Below are positions 1-8,870 of a stretch of DNA of 23,090 bases, piece by piece. The stretch covers positions 1 through 23,090 of the forward strand of contig CAMLJW010000023.1 in NCBI GenBank assembly GCA_946480485.1, read 5' to 3'. The translations under genes were made by a program, and so were the position numbers. This DNA is from an uncultured Streptomyces sp. GTDB lineage: Bacteria > Actinomycetota > Actinomycetes > Streptomycetales > Streptomycetaceae. Below the pieces are notes generated by a model, which saw only the letters and a program-made list of their open reading frames with translations, was not told the origin of the DNA and ran no database searches. Each line of letters opens with the position of its first letter. The first letter of the stretch is position 1.

Positions 1-135
1 GAGGAGTTGGTGGAGCGGATCACCGCGGCTGTGCGGACCGGGGAAGGCACATCTCGGTCGGGCGGGGTGGATGGGGGAGGCTCCACGGGGTGCGCTGGTG
101 CGTGCCCAGCGGCTGGTTCACCGGAGCAGGGATAG
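1..135 (+). CDS. Possible 3' end of an unidentified gene cut by the window edge
   Basis: An open frame runs from the first base to a TAG at 133-135. It begins EELVERITAAVRTG, which looks like a charged amphipathic helix at the end of a real protein, and those codons are GC-rich in the third position. After about 16 codons it becomes a low-complexity Gly/Ser/Ala stretch with poorer codon bias. The start lies outside the window, so the family cannot be named. A chance open frame is quite possible. Confidence 0.25.
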   Translation, partial: EELVERITAAVRTGEGTSRSGGVDGGGSTGCAGACPAAGSPEQG

Positions 136-667
136 GTCCCTGATCGGCCGGGGCGCGGCGGGCTTCGGAGGGCAGGCAGTCCAGTAGTGACTCGATGTGC
201 CCGGGCGCAAGGGTCGCCGCCGCGGACCGCATCACCGCGTCCGGGCCCGGCCGAAGTGGCATGCTCCGGCGGGGCCCGTGGCGGACTGTCGAGTGCGTCA
301 GCCACCGCTGGACGGTCGGCAGTTCGTGCGGGCTGGGGCAGGCAACGTCTGCCCTTTCAAGGAGCGGTGTCCGGAGCGTGCTCTCGGCGTGCCGGCCGGG
401 AGTCCTGTACCGGACGTACTTGGGCCTTCGGCTGGTGCGGCAAGAGTGTGTTGCGGGCGTCGCGACGGGGCGAACGTTTCCTGTCGGGGCACCAGCAGTC
501 CCGTGACACGGATTCAGACGGTTGCCGCCGGCACAGCGCAGCAGCGGCCGACAGCAGGTACCCGATACGACCCCGTGAGGGCGTGGCGTGTGCCGGGAGA
601 GACCTGTTGCTGTCGGCCGCCGCGGGTACTGCCGCAGATGTCGCAGCCACACGATGGGCTGTGTCGG
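136..667. other. Stretch with no supported intact gene
   Basis: Several long open frames overlap here on both strands, as expected in high-GC DNA. None has a good ribosome binding site, a recognisable domain or steady codon bias. The best-looking piece is a minus-strand stretch around 150-300, read as DAVMRSAAATLAPGHIESLL with good third-position GC. It may be a remnant of a decayed gene. Nothing like an RNA gene or a repeat was seen. Confidence 0.4.
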
Positions 668-1177
668 TCAGTGACGCTTCAGCCGCCGGGCGGCCATGAC
701 CGCCCCGCCGCCCAGCAGAATCAGCCCGGCCGCCCCGCCCAGCAGGAGGGACGAGTTGTTGTTCTCACCGGTGTGGGCGAGGTGAGGTTTGTCCGGGAGC
801 ACCCTGATCCTGGCCGTGAGGATAACCTCCGGATCCTCCGCCTTGAGTCGGAAGATGTGCCTGCCCGGTCGGGTGTTCTCGGGGATGGTGACGGTTCCCC
901 TCGCCGTGCCGGTCTCGTCGGCCGTGTGGTGGCCCAGTACGACCTTCTCGGAGAAGAGAGCCGATTCGATGGGATTGTGACCTTCTACGAATCCTGTTCC
1001 TGTGAAGCCGAGTGACTCTCCCTGGGTGACGATGGTGGAACTGAGGGTCAGGCTCGGGGGCAGCGGTGGATACGTTTGGGCATGGGCGGGCTGCGCCCCT
1101 ACGACTGGTACGGCAGCCAGGACAGCAGAGGCTGCCGTGGCCGCGAAGGCTGCACGCCATTTCGATGACGCCGTCAT
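668..1177 (-). CDS. Secreted LAXTG-anchored surface protein
   Basis: This is a 169-residue exported protein predicted to be fixed to the cell wall by a sortase. An N-terminal signal peptide (residues 1-33, basic start, hydrophobic core, AHA cleavage site) is followed by about 95 residues that look like one small beta-sandwich, with the phrase GTGFVEGHNPIE typical of TIG/Ig-like folds. The C-terminus has the sorting motif LAHTG at 133-137, a hydrophobic helix at 144-164 and the basic tail RRLKRH. The LAxTG form is the pattern used by class E sortases of Streptomyces; no sortase gene is in the window. The ATG at 1177 was chosen over one 69 nt upstream because GAGGAG lies about 9 nt before it and the signal peptide starts there. 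Ligand and role are unknown. It is transcribed away from the BY-kinase gene. Confidence 0.85.
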   Translation of the reverse strand: MTASSKWRAAFAATAASAVLAAVPVVGAQPAHAQTYPPLPPSLTLSSTIVTQGESLGFTGTGFVEGHNPIESALFSEKVVLGHHTADETGTARGTVTIPENTRPGRHIFRLKAEDPEVILTARIRVLPDKPHLAHTGENNNSSLLLGGAAGLILLGGGAVMAARRLKRH

Positions 1178-1247
1178 CGCATTCACGCTCCTCAAGATGA
1201 GATCAGGCCGACGGCACGGTGCGACCCGCGGGTACGATATGTGCATC

Positions 1248-1298
1248 TATGGCGCTGTATAGAGGCTGTTAACCATTGCTATGGGATAAGGCGCCATA
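1248..1298. promoter_or_regulatory. Inverted repeat in the divergent intergenic region
   Basis: TATGGCGC at 1248-1255 is matched by its perfect reverse complement GCGCCATA at 1291-1298, 35 nt apart. The pair sits in the 275-nt gap between the surface-protein gene and the BY-kinase gene. A weak minus-strand -10-like box (TATACA, 1261-1256) lies just inside the left arm. This could be a regulator site for the minus-strand promoter. An 8-bp match at this distance can also arise by chance. Confidence 0.3.
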
Positions 1299-1452
1299 CG
1301 GGGCACGTAGATCACCGGACCGGCGCCGGGGCGACCCGAGAATCATGCGGAAGGTCGATGATGCGCAATTTGACGTCTTTGATGATGTACGCTCCCTTTG
1401 CCATCGTGAACTGCCGCATCTCTGACTAACTGCCTCAACTGGGACGGATATC

Positions 1453-2991
1453 TTGGATCTGCCCGACTACCTTCGGGTCCTCGCCCGCCGCTGGCGCGCC
1501 GTCGTGGTACTGGGGCTGCTGGGGACGGTGATCGGAGCGCTGGGCGCCCTCGTCGCCACTCCGCAGTACCGGGCCACTTCAACACTCTTCGTGTCACTGC
1601 AGGACCTGGACAACACGCTCAAACTCAGCCAAGGCAACAGCTTCGCCCAGGCACGCGTCCGCTCCTATGCGGAAGTGGTGGTGAGCCCCAAGGTGACCAA
1701 GCCGGTCGTGCGGGGCCTGCGCCTGAAGATGACGCCCTCTCAACTCGCCCAGAAAATCACGACCGAAGTGCCAACCGAGACGGTCCTGCTCAGAATCACG
1801 GTCACGGACACCAAACCGTCCCAGGCTGCTCGCATCAGCAACGCGGTCGCCGAGCGCTTCACCCGCATCATCGCTGACCTCGAACGGCCCCTGGGCGCAA
1901 AGACCTCGCCCGTGCGGTTGACCGTCACCGAGCCCGCGGCCAAGCCTTCCGTGCCCTTCTCCCCGGACCTCACGGTCAATGTGGCACTGGGACTCGCGGT
2001 CGGACTGGTACTGGGAACCGGCCTTGCGTTCACACGGGAGTCGCTGGACAACTCGGTCCGCGACCGCGGCGACCTGACGCGGTGTCTCGTCCAGGCAGGT
2101 GGGCCGGCCCTGCTGGGAAGCGTCACCTATGACGCGCGCGCGTCCCGCTGCCCGGTGGCCACCGACGACGACGCCTTCGGCCGGCGCGCGGAGGACTTCC
2201 GACGGCTGCGCACCAGCCTGCAGTTCGTGGACATCGACCATCCGCCCAAGATCATTGCTGTCACCAGTGCCTTGCCCGGAGAAGGCAAGACCAGCATTTC
2301 GGTGAACCTGGCAGCCATGCTCGCCGAGGCCGGCTCCTCCGTGTGCCTGGTGGACGCCGATCTGCGGCGTCCCAACGTGGCGCGCACCCTTCACCTGGTC
2401 CAGGACGCGGGACTCACCACCGTCATGATCGGTCAGGCAGCGGCTGAGCAGGTGATGCAGTCGACGGGCTCCTTCTCGGTGCTGACCAGCGGCGCGCTTC
2501 CTCCCAACCCCGCGGAGATGCTTGGCTCCGAGCAGTTCAGGACGGTGCTGCGCTCGCTCGCGGACACCTTCGACCATGTCGTCGTCGACACCGCGCCGGT
2601 GCTTCCGGTGGCGGACACCACCGCGATGAGTTCGGCGGTGGACGGCTACCTGCTGGTGGCTCGCTGTGCGAAGACCAACCGCGGCCAGGTCGCCGAGGGG
2701 GTTCACACCCTGCAAAGAGTCGATGCCGCCCTGCTCGGTGGCATCCTCAACATGGCCGCCGCGAAGGGCGACAAGGACAACTACGCGTACAAGGCGTACC
2801 GCCCGGAGACCGCTGCCCGACGCTGGGGCCGGTTCCGGGGCCGCCGAGCGCCCGCGCCGATCGCCGGCTTGCCCGCACCGTCCAAGCCGGCCTCACCGCC
2901 TGTCCACGCGCGTACGGTCACAGCGGCCGGCACGTCCCATGGCCATCCCGGTCCGGCAACAGTCCAGGAGGAACGCCCCCGGTCAAGGTGA
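1453..2991 (+). CDS. Wzz/BY-kinase polysaccharide biosynthesis regulator
   Basis: A 512-residue membrane protein of the bacterial tyrosine kinase / chain-length determinant class, which regulates assembly or export of surface polysaccharide. A Wzz-type domain is flanked by transmembrane helices at about 16-36 and 173-194. The cytoplasmic kinase domain follows: Walker A GEGKTS (K279), Walker A' CLVDADLRRP (about 298-307) and Walker B VVVDTAP (D379). The proline-rich tail has only three clustered tyrosines (Y444, Y446, Y449), fewer than many enterobacterial BY-kinases, as possible autophosphorylation sites. The TTG at 1453 is used because the family typically begins MDLxDYLRVL and the preceding bases are only weakly SD-like (GGGACGG). 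No polymerase, flippase or glycosyltransferase gene is beside it in the window, so its polymer is unknown. Confidence 0.85.
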   Translation: MDLPDYLRVLARRWRAVVVLGLLGTVIGALGALVATPQYRATSTLFVSLQDLDNTLKLSQGNSFAQARVRSYAEVVVSPKVTKPVVRGLRLKMTPSQLAQKITTEVPTETVLLRITVTDTKPSQAARISNAVAERFTRIIADLERPLGAKTSPVRLTVTEPAAKPSVPFSPDLTVNVALGLAVGLVLGTGLAFTRESLDNSVRDRGDLTRCLVQAGGPALLGSVTYDARASRCPVATDDDAFGRRAEDFRRLRTSLQFVDIDHPPKIIAVTSALPGEGKTSISVNLAAMLAEAGSSVCLVDADLRRPNVARTLHLVQDAGLTTVMIGQAAAEQVMQSTGSFSVLTSGALPPNPAEMLGSEQFRTVLRSLADTFDHVVVDTAPVLPVADTTAMSSAVDGYLLVARCAKTNRGQVAEGVHTLQRVDAALLGGILNMAAAKGDKDNYAYKAYRPETAARRWGRFRGRRAPAPIAGLPAPSKPASPPVHARTVTAAGTSHGHPGPATVQEERPRSR

Positions 2992-3118
2992 AGCCATGAG
3001 GCTCAGGCTCGTGATGTCCCTCGCGCGGTCGCCGCACGGGACGGCGGAGATGCCCGGGACACCGGAGCGATGCCGGAGCAGAATACGAGACAGGACCAGC
3101 ACAGGCCGGGAGACGAAC

Positions 3119-4387
3119 ATGACCGCACTGTCGCCGCACCTTCGCCAGGCCACGCCCGTCGTGGCGGTCCGGGGCGAGGGCGTCCACCTGTACGGCGAGG
3201 ACGGCCGCCGTTATCTCGACTTCACCGCCGGTATCGGTGTCACCAGCACCGGGCACTGCCACCCCAAGGTCGTGGCGGCCGCTCAGGAGCAGGTGGGCAT
3301 GCTCGTCCACGGTCAGTACACGACGGTCATGCATCAGCCGCTGCGGCGGCTGGTCGACAGGCTCGGCCAGGTGCTGCCGGCCGGCCTGGACAGCCTGTTC
3401 TTCACCAACTCCGGCAGCGAGGCCGTCGAGGCCGCGCTGCGGCTCGCCCGCCAGGCCACCGGTCGGCCGAACGTCCTGGTCTGCCACGGTGGCTTCCACG
3501 GCCGGACCGTGGCCGCCGCCTCCATGACGACCTCGGGCACCCGCTTCCGCTCCGGCTTCTCGCCGCTGATGAGCGGAGTCGTCGTCACCCCCTTCCCGAC
3601 GGCCTTCCGCTACGGCTGGGACGAGGAAGCCGCCACCCGCTTCGCCCTCCAGGAACTCGACTACACGCTCCAGACGATCTCCTCGCCCGCCGACACGGCC
3701 GCGGTCATCGTCGAGCCGGTGCTCGGCGAGGGAGGATACGTGCCCGCCACCCGCGCGTTCCTGGAAGGGCTGCGGGAGCGCGCGGACCGGCACGGCTTCC
3801 TGCTGATCCTGGACGAGGTGCAGACCGGAGTGGGCCGCACCGGCCGCTTCTGGGGGCACGACCACTTCGGCGTCACCCCGGACATCCTGGTCACCGCCAA
3901 GGGCCTGGCCAGCGGTTTCCCGCTGTCCGGCATCGCCGCACCCGAGGAGCTGATGCGCAAGGCGTGGCCGGGCTCGCAGGGCGGTACGTACGGTGCCAAC
4001 GCCGTGGCGTGCGCCGCGGCCTGCGCCACGCTCGACGTCGTACGTGACGAGAAGCTCGTCGAGAACGCCGACGCGATGGGCGCACGGCTGCGCCGGGGGC
4101 TCGAGGCGATCGCCGACCGGACCCCCGGCATCGGGGACGTACGGGGCCTCGGGCTGATGCTGGCCACCGAGTTCGTCACCGGGGACGGCAGCCCCGACCC
4201 GGAGACCGCCGCCCGGGTACAGCGGGCCGCGGTCGAGGAGGGCCTGCTCCTTCTGCTGTGCGGAGCCTGGAACCAGGTGGTGCGGATGATCCCGGCGCTC
4301 GTGATCGACGAGACGGCCGTGGACGAGGGTCTCCAGGCGTGGGCGGCCGCCGTGGAGGTCGGCGCCTCGGGAGCGTCGCAGCGATGA
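3119..4387 (+). CDS. gabT: Class III aminotransferase, 4-aminobutyrate type
   Basis: A 422-residue PLP-dependent aminotransferase of fold type I, subgroup class III. It probably moves the amino group of 4-aminobutyrate or a similar omega-amino acid to 2-oxoglutarate. Visible motifs are SGSEAVEAALRLAR (cofactor phosphate binding), HGGFHGRT, the cofactor aspartate in LDEVQTGVGRTG (D232) and the Schiff-base lysine in TAKGLASGFP (K261). The ATG at 3119 follows GGGAG at a normal distance and gives a full family-length protein; in-frame codons further upstream lie inside the previous gene. Its stop overlaps the next start as ATGA, so translation is coupled to the FAD/Fe-S enzyme. The gabD-like gene two places on supports a GABA role, but class III substrates cannot be read from motifs alone; ornithine, diamine or beta-alanine are alternatives. 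Confidence 0.85.
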   Translation: MTALSPHLRQATPVVAVRGEGVHLYGEDGRRYLDFTAGIGVTSTGHCHPKVVAAAQEQVGMLVHGQYTTVMHQPLRRLVDRLGQVLPAGLDSLFFTNSGSEAVEAALRLARQATGRPNVLVCHGGFHGRTVAAASMTTSGTRFRSGFSPLMSGVVVTPFPTAFRYGWDEEAATRFALQELDYTLQTISSPADTAAVIVEPVLGEGGYVPATRAFLEGLRERADRHGFLLILDEVQTGVGRTGRFWGHDHFGVTPDILVTAKGLASGFPLSGIAAPEELMRKAWPGSQGGTYGANAVACAAACATLDVVRDEKLVENADAMGARLRRGLEAIADRTPGIGDVRGLGLMLATEFVTGDGSPDPETAARVQRAAVEEGLLLLLCGAWNQVVRMIPALVIDETAVDEGLQAWAAAVEVGASGASQR

Positions 4388-7300
4388 CGCAAGACAAGGG
4401 CGTCGACGGCTCGGCGCGAAAGCGCCACTCCACGGGTGCCTCGGAGTGGACGGCGGACACCACCGGTGCGGCTCGGACGGCGGACGAGGCCGGCGCCTCC
4501 GCGTCGACACCGGACCCCGTCGACGCCATGGCGCGCTTGGTCGCCCACCTCGCCGGGGCCGCGCCCGGCCTGCGGGTGGAAACCGGTCCGGGAGGCACCG
4601 GCCCCTACGCCTACGACGCCTCCAACTACCGGGTGCCGCCGAGGGCCGTGGCCTTCCCGCGCTCCACCGACGACGTGTGCGCGGTGCTGCGGGCCTGTCG
4701 GGAGACGGGCATACCCGTCACCGCCCGAGGTGGCGGGACCAGCATCGCGGGCAACGCCGTCGGTCCGGGTGTCGTCCTGGACCTCTCCCGGCACATGAAC
4801 CGGATTCTGTACATCGATCCGGAAGCGCACACCGCGCGTGTCGAGGCCGGAGTAGTCCTCGACGCGCTGCGGAGCACGACCGCCCCGTACGGGCTGACCT
4901 TCGGACCCGACCCGTCCTCGCACAGCCGCTGCACCCTCGGCGGCATGATCGGCAACGACGCGTGCGGCAACCGGTCCGTACGGCACGGGCGGACCAGCAG
5001 TCACGTCGAGTCCCTGGAGATCGTCACCGCCGACGGCCTGCGGGCCGTCGCCGACCGCGTCGGACTGCGCGCCGCCGACCCGGACGACCCCGGCGCCGCC
5101 CGCCGCGTCGCCCGGCTCGAAGCGGACGTACGGCGTCTGATCGCCGGCAACCTGGCACCGCTGCGCACCGAACTGGGCCGGATCCCGCGCCAGGTCTCCG
5201 GCTACCAGCTGCACCACCTGCTGCCGGAGAACGGCTTCGACATGGCCCGCGCCCTGGTCGGTACCGAGGGCACCTGCGCGGTGGTGGTCGCCGCGACCGT
5301 GCGTCTGGTGGCCACCGCTCCGGCATCGGCGCTGCTGACCCTCGGCTACGACGACGTCGTCGACGCCGCAGAGGACGTTTCCGAGATTTTGCGCTGGTCG
5401 CCCACCGCCGTTGAGGGCATGGACGAGGCGATCGTCGCCACCATGCGCGCCCGCCGGGGCCCGGACTCCGTCACCGGACTGCCCGAGGGCCGCGCCTGGC
5501 TGTATGTCGAACTCGACGGCGACGACGAGGCGGCGGTCGTCCGTCGAGCGGTCGACCTCCTTGACGTGCTCAGGATCCGGGGCCGGACGACCGGCGGACG
5601 GGTCGTGCAGAGCGCGGTCGAACGGCGCTCGCTGTGGCGGGTCCGCGAGGACGGCGCCGGCCTTGCCGCCCGCCTCGTCGACGGCGGGGAGTCCTGGCCC
5701 GGGTGGGAGGACGCGGCGGTCGCGCCCGAGAACCTGGCCGGCTATCTGCGGGACTTCCGCGCGCTGCTGGCCGAGCACCGGCTCACCGGCGTGCTGTACG
5801 GGCACTTCGGCGCGGGCTGCGTCCATGTGCGCATCGACTTCGACCTCGCCACGGACGCGGGCCGGGCCGCCGCGCGCCGCTTCCTGCACGAGGCGGCCGC
5901 TCTGGTCGTCGAGCACGGTGGCACGCTCTCCGGCGAGCACGGCGACGGGCGGGCGCGCGGCGAGCTGCTGGAGGTGATGTACAGCCACGGGATCATCAAG
6001 GCGTTCGCCGACTTCAAGCGGATCTTCGACCCGGACGGGCTGCTGAACCCAGGCGTCGTCGTGGCGCCGGCCGCCCTCGACGCGGATCTGGCCCTGCACG
6101 CCCCGGACACCTCGGCCGTTTGGCCGGTCGAGACCCTCTTCACCTTCCCGCACGACGATGACGGCTTCGCGGGTGCCGCCCGCCGCTGCGTCGGAGTCGG
6201 CCGCTGTCGCAGCGGCGCGGACGGCGTGATGTGCCCCAGCTACCGGGCGACCGGCGAGGAGAACGACTCGACGCGGGGAAGGGCCCGGCTGCTCCAGGAG
6301 ATGCTGCGCGGCGAGACGGTCCGCGACGGCTGGCGCTCGACGGAGGTCCGCGACGCGCTCGACCTGTGCCTGTCCTGCAAGGCGTGCTCCACCGACTGCC
6401 CGGTCGGCGTCGACATGGCCACCTACAAGGCCGAGTTCCTCCACCACCACTACAAGGGACGACTGCGGCCCCGCTCCCACTACTCGCTGGGCTGGCTGCC
6501 CCTCACGTCCGCCCTCGCCGGATACGCCGCCCGGCCGGTCAACGCGCTGATGCGGGGGGCCCTCGGCACACTGCTCGCCCGGATCGGGGGCGTGACCACC
6601 CGGCGTACGATTCCCACCTTCGCCTCCCGGCGCGCCCTGCGCTCCGTACTGCGCGAGGCGAGGACCGGCGAACGTGCGAAGGCACTGCTCTTCGTCGACA
6701 GCTTCACCCGTGCCTTCCGGCCCCATGTGGCGGGCGCCGCCGCGCGGGTGCTTGCCGACGCCGGGATTCCCAGCGCGCCGCGGGACGGGCTGTGCTGCGG
6801 GCTGACCTGGGTCAGCACCGGCCAGCTGTCCGTGGCACGCCGGGTCATGGCCCGTACGGTGGCCCACCTCGACGCCGACCCGGACGGCCCGGACGCCGAC
6901 CTGCCGATCATCGTGGCCGAGCCCAGCTGCGCCGCCGCCCTCAAGCGCGACGTGCCCGAGCTGCTCGGCACCGGCGCCGCCCGCCGCGTCGCGGCACGCG
7001 TCCACACCTTCACCGGCGCACTGTCCGACCTGGCCGCACGCGACTGGACCCCGCCGGGGCTGCCGGAGCGGGTCGTGCTGCAGACACACTGCCACGAGTA
7101 CGCGACCTTCGGCAGCCGACGTCCGAGCGCGTTGCTGCGCCGACTCGGCGTACGGAAGGTGGACGAGGCCGAGGGTTGCTGCGGTCTCGCCGGGAACTTC
7201 GGCTTTGAGGAACAGCACTACGACACCTCGATGGCGGTCGCCGCCCAGTCGCTGCGCCCGCGCCTCGACGAACTCCCCGACGGCGGCGGCCCCGTGACCG

Positions 7301-7425
7301 TGGTGGCCGACGGCTTCAGCTGCGCCACCCAGATCGACCACATCGCCGGTGGCCGGGGCATCGGCGCCGTCCACCTCGCGGAACTGCTCGACCCCGCTGC
7401 CGACCAGCCAGGAGAAACACCGTGA
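4384..7425 (+). CDS. FAD-binding and 4Fe-4S 2-hydroxyacid dehydrogenase (YdiJ/D2HGDH-like)
   Basis: A 1013-residue protein joining two modules that are separate in glycolate oxidase (GlcD and GlcF). Residues about 70-560 form a PCMH-type FAD domain with ARGGGTSIAGN near 114-124 and an FAD-oxidase C-terminal domain. Iron-sulfur ligands follow: C602, C608 and C617 in the CxGxGxC...MCPS arrangement typical of YdiJ, then CxxCxxCxxxCP at 662-672. The C-terminal half has two CCG motifs (804-805 and 932-933) and HCHEY, as in heterodisulfide-reductase-like domains. E. coli YdiJ and related D-2-hydroxyglutarate dehydrogenases are the closest architecture known to me, so oxidation of D-2-hydroxyglutarate or another D-2-hydroxyacid is likely. 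The first 45 or so residues are Ala/Thr/Ser/Asp-rich and probably disordered. The start overlaps the aminotransferase stop and its own stop overlaps the gabD-like GTG. Confidence 0.85.
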   Translation: MTQDKGVDGSARKRHSTGASEWTADTTGAARTADEAGASASTPDPVDAMARLVAHLAGAAPGLRVETGPGGTGPYAYDASNYRVPPRAVAFPRSTDDVCAVLRACRETGIPVTARGGGTSIAGNAVGPGVVLDLSRHMNRILYIDPEAHTARVEAGVVLDALRSTTAPYGLTFGPDPSSHSRCTLGGMIGNDACGNRSVRHGRTSSHVESLEIVTADGLRAVADRVGLRAADPDDPGAARRVARLEADVRRLIAGNLAPLRTELGRIPRQVSGYQLHHLLPENGFDMARALVGTEGTCAVVVAATVRLVATAPASALLTLGYDDVVDAAEDVSEILRWSPTAVEGMDEAIVATMRARRGPDSVTGLPEGRAWLYVELDGDDEAAVVRRAVDLLDVLRIRGRTTGGRVVQSAVERRSLWRVREDGAGLAARLVDGGESWPGWEDAAVAPENLAGYLRDFRALLAEHRLTGVLYGHFGAGCVHVRIDFDLATDAGRAAARRFLHEAAALVVEHGGTLSGEHGDGRARGELLEVMYSHGIIKAFADFKRIFDPDGLLNPGVVVAPAALDADLALHAPDTSAVWPVETLFTFPHDDDGFAGAARRCVGVGRCRSGADGVMCPSYRATGEENDSTRGRARLLQEMLRGETVRDGWRSTEVRDALDLCLSCKACSTDCPVGVDMATYKAEFLHHHYKGRLRPRSHYSLGWLPLTSALAGYAARPVNALMRGALGTLLARIGGVTTRRTIPTFASRRALRSVLREARTGERAKALLFVDSFTRAFRPHVAGAAARVLADAGIPSAPRDGLCCGLTWVSTGQLSVARRVMARTVAHLDADPDGPDADLPIIVAEPSCAAALKRDVPELLGTGAARRVAARVHTFTGALSDLAARDWTPPGLPERVVLQTHCHEYATFGSRRPSALLRRLGVRKVDEAEGCCGLAGNFGFEEQHYDTSMAVAAQSLRPRLDELPDGGGPVTVVADGFSCATQIDHIAGGRGIGAVHLAELLDPAADQPGETP

Positions 7426-8870
7426 GCATCCTGAACGACGTGCCCAGGCACCTGTTCATCGGCGGCACCTGGGTGGATGCCGCCGACGGCGCCACCCTGC
7501 CGGTGGACAGTCCCGCGACCGGCGAGATCATCTGCCAGGTGGCGGACGCCGGACCGAAGGACGCCCGGCTCGCGGAGGACGCCGCCGTGCGGGCGCAGCA
7601 GGAGTGGGCCCGCACCGCACCCCGCGAGCGCGGCGAGATTCTGCGCCGCGCGTACGAGATCATCCTCTCCCGCACCGACGAACTCGCCCTGCTGATGACC
7701 ACCGAGATGGGCAAGCCGCTCGCGGAGGCCCGGGGTGAGGTGGCGTACGCGGCCGAGTTCTTCCGCTGGTTCTCCGAGGAGGCGGTGCGGATCGACGGCG
7801 GCTACGGCACCCTGCCGGACGGCCGCAACCGCATGCTGCTGATGCGCCGCCCCGTCGGGCCGTGTCTGCTCATCACCCCGTGGAACTTCCCGCTGGCCAT
7901 GGGCACCCGCAAGATCGGCCCGGCGATCGCGGCGGGCTGCGCCATGGTGCTCAAGCCGGCCCCGCAGACCCCGCTGTGCAGCCTCGCGCTGGCCGGCATC
8001 CTCAAGGAGGCGGGCCTGCCGGACGGCGTTCTGAACGTCGTCACGACGTCCCGGGCCGGCGAAGTGGTGGAGCCGCTGCTGCGCGGCGGCCGGATCCGCA
8101 AGCTGTCCTTCACCGGCTCCACGCAGGTCGGACGGCTGCTGCTCGCCCAGTGCGCCGACACGGTCGTACGCACCTCGATGGAGCTGGGCGGCAACGCGCC
8201 GTTCATCGTCTTCGACGACGCGGTTCTGGACGCCGCCGTGGACGGCGCGATGACGGCCAAGATGCGCAACATGGGGGAGGCCTGCACCGCCGCGAACCGA
8301 TTCTTCGTCCACAGCTCCGTGGTTGACGAGTTCGGTCGGCGCCTCGCCGCGCGAATGGGGGCACTTGTCGTCGGTCCGGGCACCCGGGACGGCGTGGACG
8401 TGGGGCCGCTGATCGACGGCGCGGGCCGCGCCAAGGTCGAGGAACTCGTCGCCGACGCGGTCGAGCGCGGCGCCCGGGTGCTCGTCGGCGGCAGCACTCC
8501 CGAAGGTCCGGGCTGCTTCTATCCCCCGACGGTGCTCACCGGCGTCGACCCGGGCAGCCGCCTGATGGAGACGGAGATCTTCGGCCCGGTCGCGGCGATC
8601 CTCACCTTCGACGACGAGGACGAGGTCGTACGCCGGGCCAACGACACCCCCTGGGGACTGGTCGGCTACGTCTTCACCGAGGGCCTGGACCGCGCCCTGC
8701 GCGTCAGCGAACGGCTCGAAGTGGGCATGGTCGGTCTCAACACCGGTCTCGTGTCCAACCCGGCCGCGCCGTTCGGCGGCGTCAAGCAGTCCGGGCTCGG
8801 CCGGGAGGGCGGCCGGGTCGGCATCGAGGAGTTCCTGGAGTACAAGTACCTCGCGGTGCCGGTGCGATGA
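7422..8870 (+). CDS. gabD: NAD(P)-dependent succinate-semialdehyde dehydrogenase
   Basis: A 482-residue aldehyde dehydrogenase, most like the succinate-semialdehyde dehydrogenase group, which would oxidise the aldehyde left after transamination of GABA to succinate. Seen: TPWNFPLAM near residues 151-159, the cofactor loop FTGSTQVG, the catalytic glutamate in MELGGN (E254), the nucleophile in GEACTAANR (C288) and the late motif EIFGPVAAI. Ending in APFGGVKQSGLGREGG and a YKYL tail is typical of GabD. The GTG start at 7422 overlaps the preceding stop (GTGA), with AGGAG about 10 nt before it. It is the last gene of the three-gene operon; a hairpin follows. Exact substrate (succinate or glutarate semialdehyde) is inferred from family resemblance. 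Confidence 0.88.
   Translation: MSILNDVPRHLFIGGTWVDAADGATLPVDSPATGEIICQVADAGPKDARLAEDAAVRAQQEWARTAPRERGEILRRAYEIILSRTDELALLMTTEMGKPLAEARGEVAYAAEFFRWFSEEAVRIDGGYGTLPDGRNRMLLMRRPVGPCLLITPWNFPLAMGTRKIGPAIAAGCAMVLKPAPQTPLCSLALAGILKEAGLPDGVLNVVTTSRAGEVVEPLLRGGRIRKLSFTGSTQVGRLLLAQCADTVVRTSMELGGNAPFIVFDDAVLDAAVDGAMTAKMRNMGEACTAANRFFVHSSVVDEFGRRLAARMGALVVGPGTRDGVDVGPLIDGAGRAKVEELVADAVERGARVLVGGSTPEGPGCFYPPTVLTGVDPGSRLMETEIFGPVAAILTFDDEDEVVRRANDTPWGLVGYVFTEGLDRALRVSERLEVGMVGLNTGLVSNPAAPFGGVKQSGLGREGGRVGIEEFLEYKYLAVPVR

Noticed and set aside
197..1015. Plus-strand open frame spanning the left region and the surface-protein gene
   Set aside because: It runs antisense through a gene with a clear signal peptide and sorting signal. 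Its protein has no domain.
3661..7374. Very long minus-strand open frame (over 1200 codons) opposite the FAD/Fe-S gene
   Set aside because: It is a mirror frame of a well-supported gene with clear FAD and iron-sulfur motifs. Its protein is a repetitive Gly/Ala/Arg/Val/His mix with no domain.
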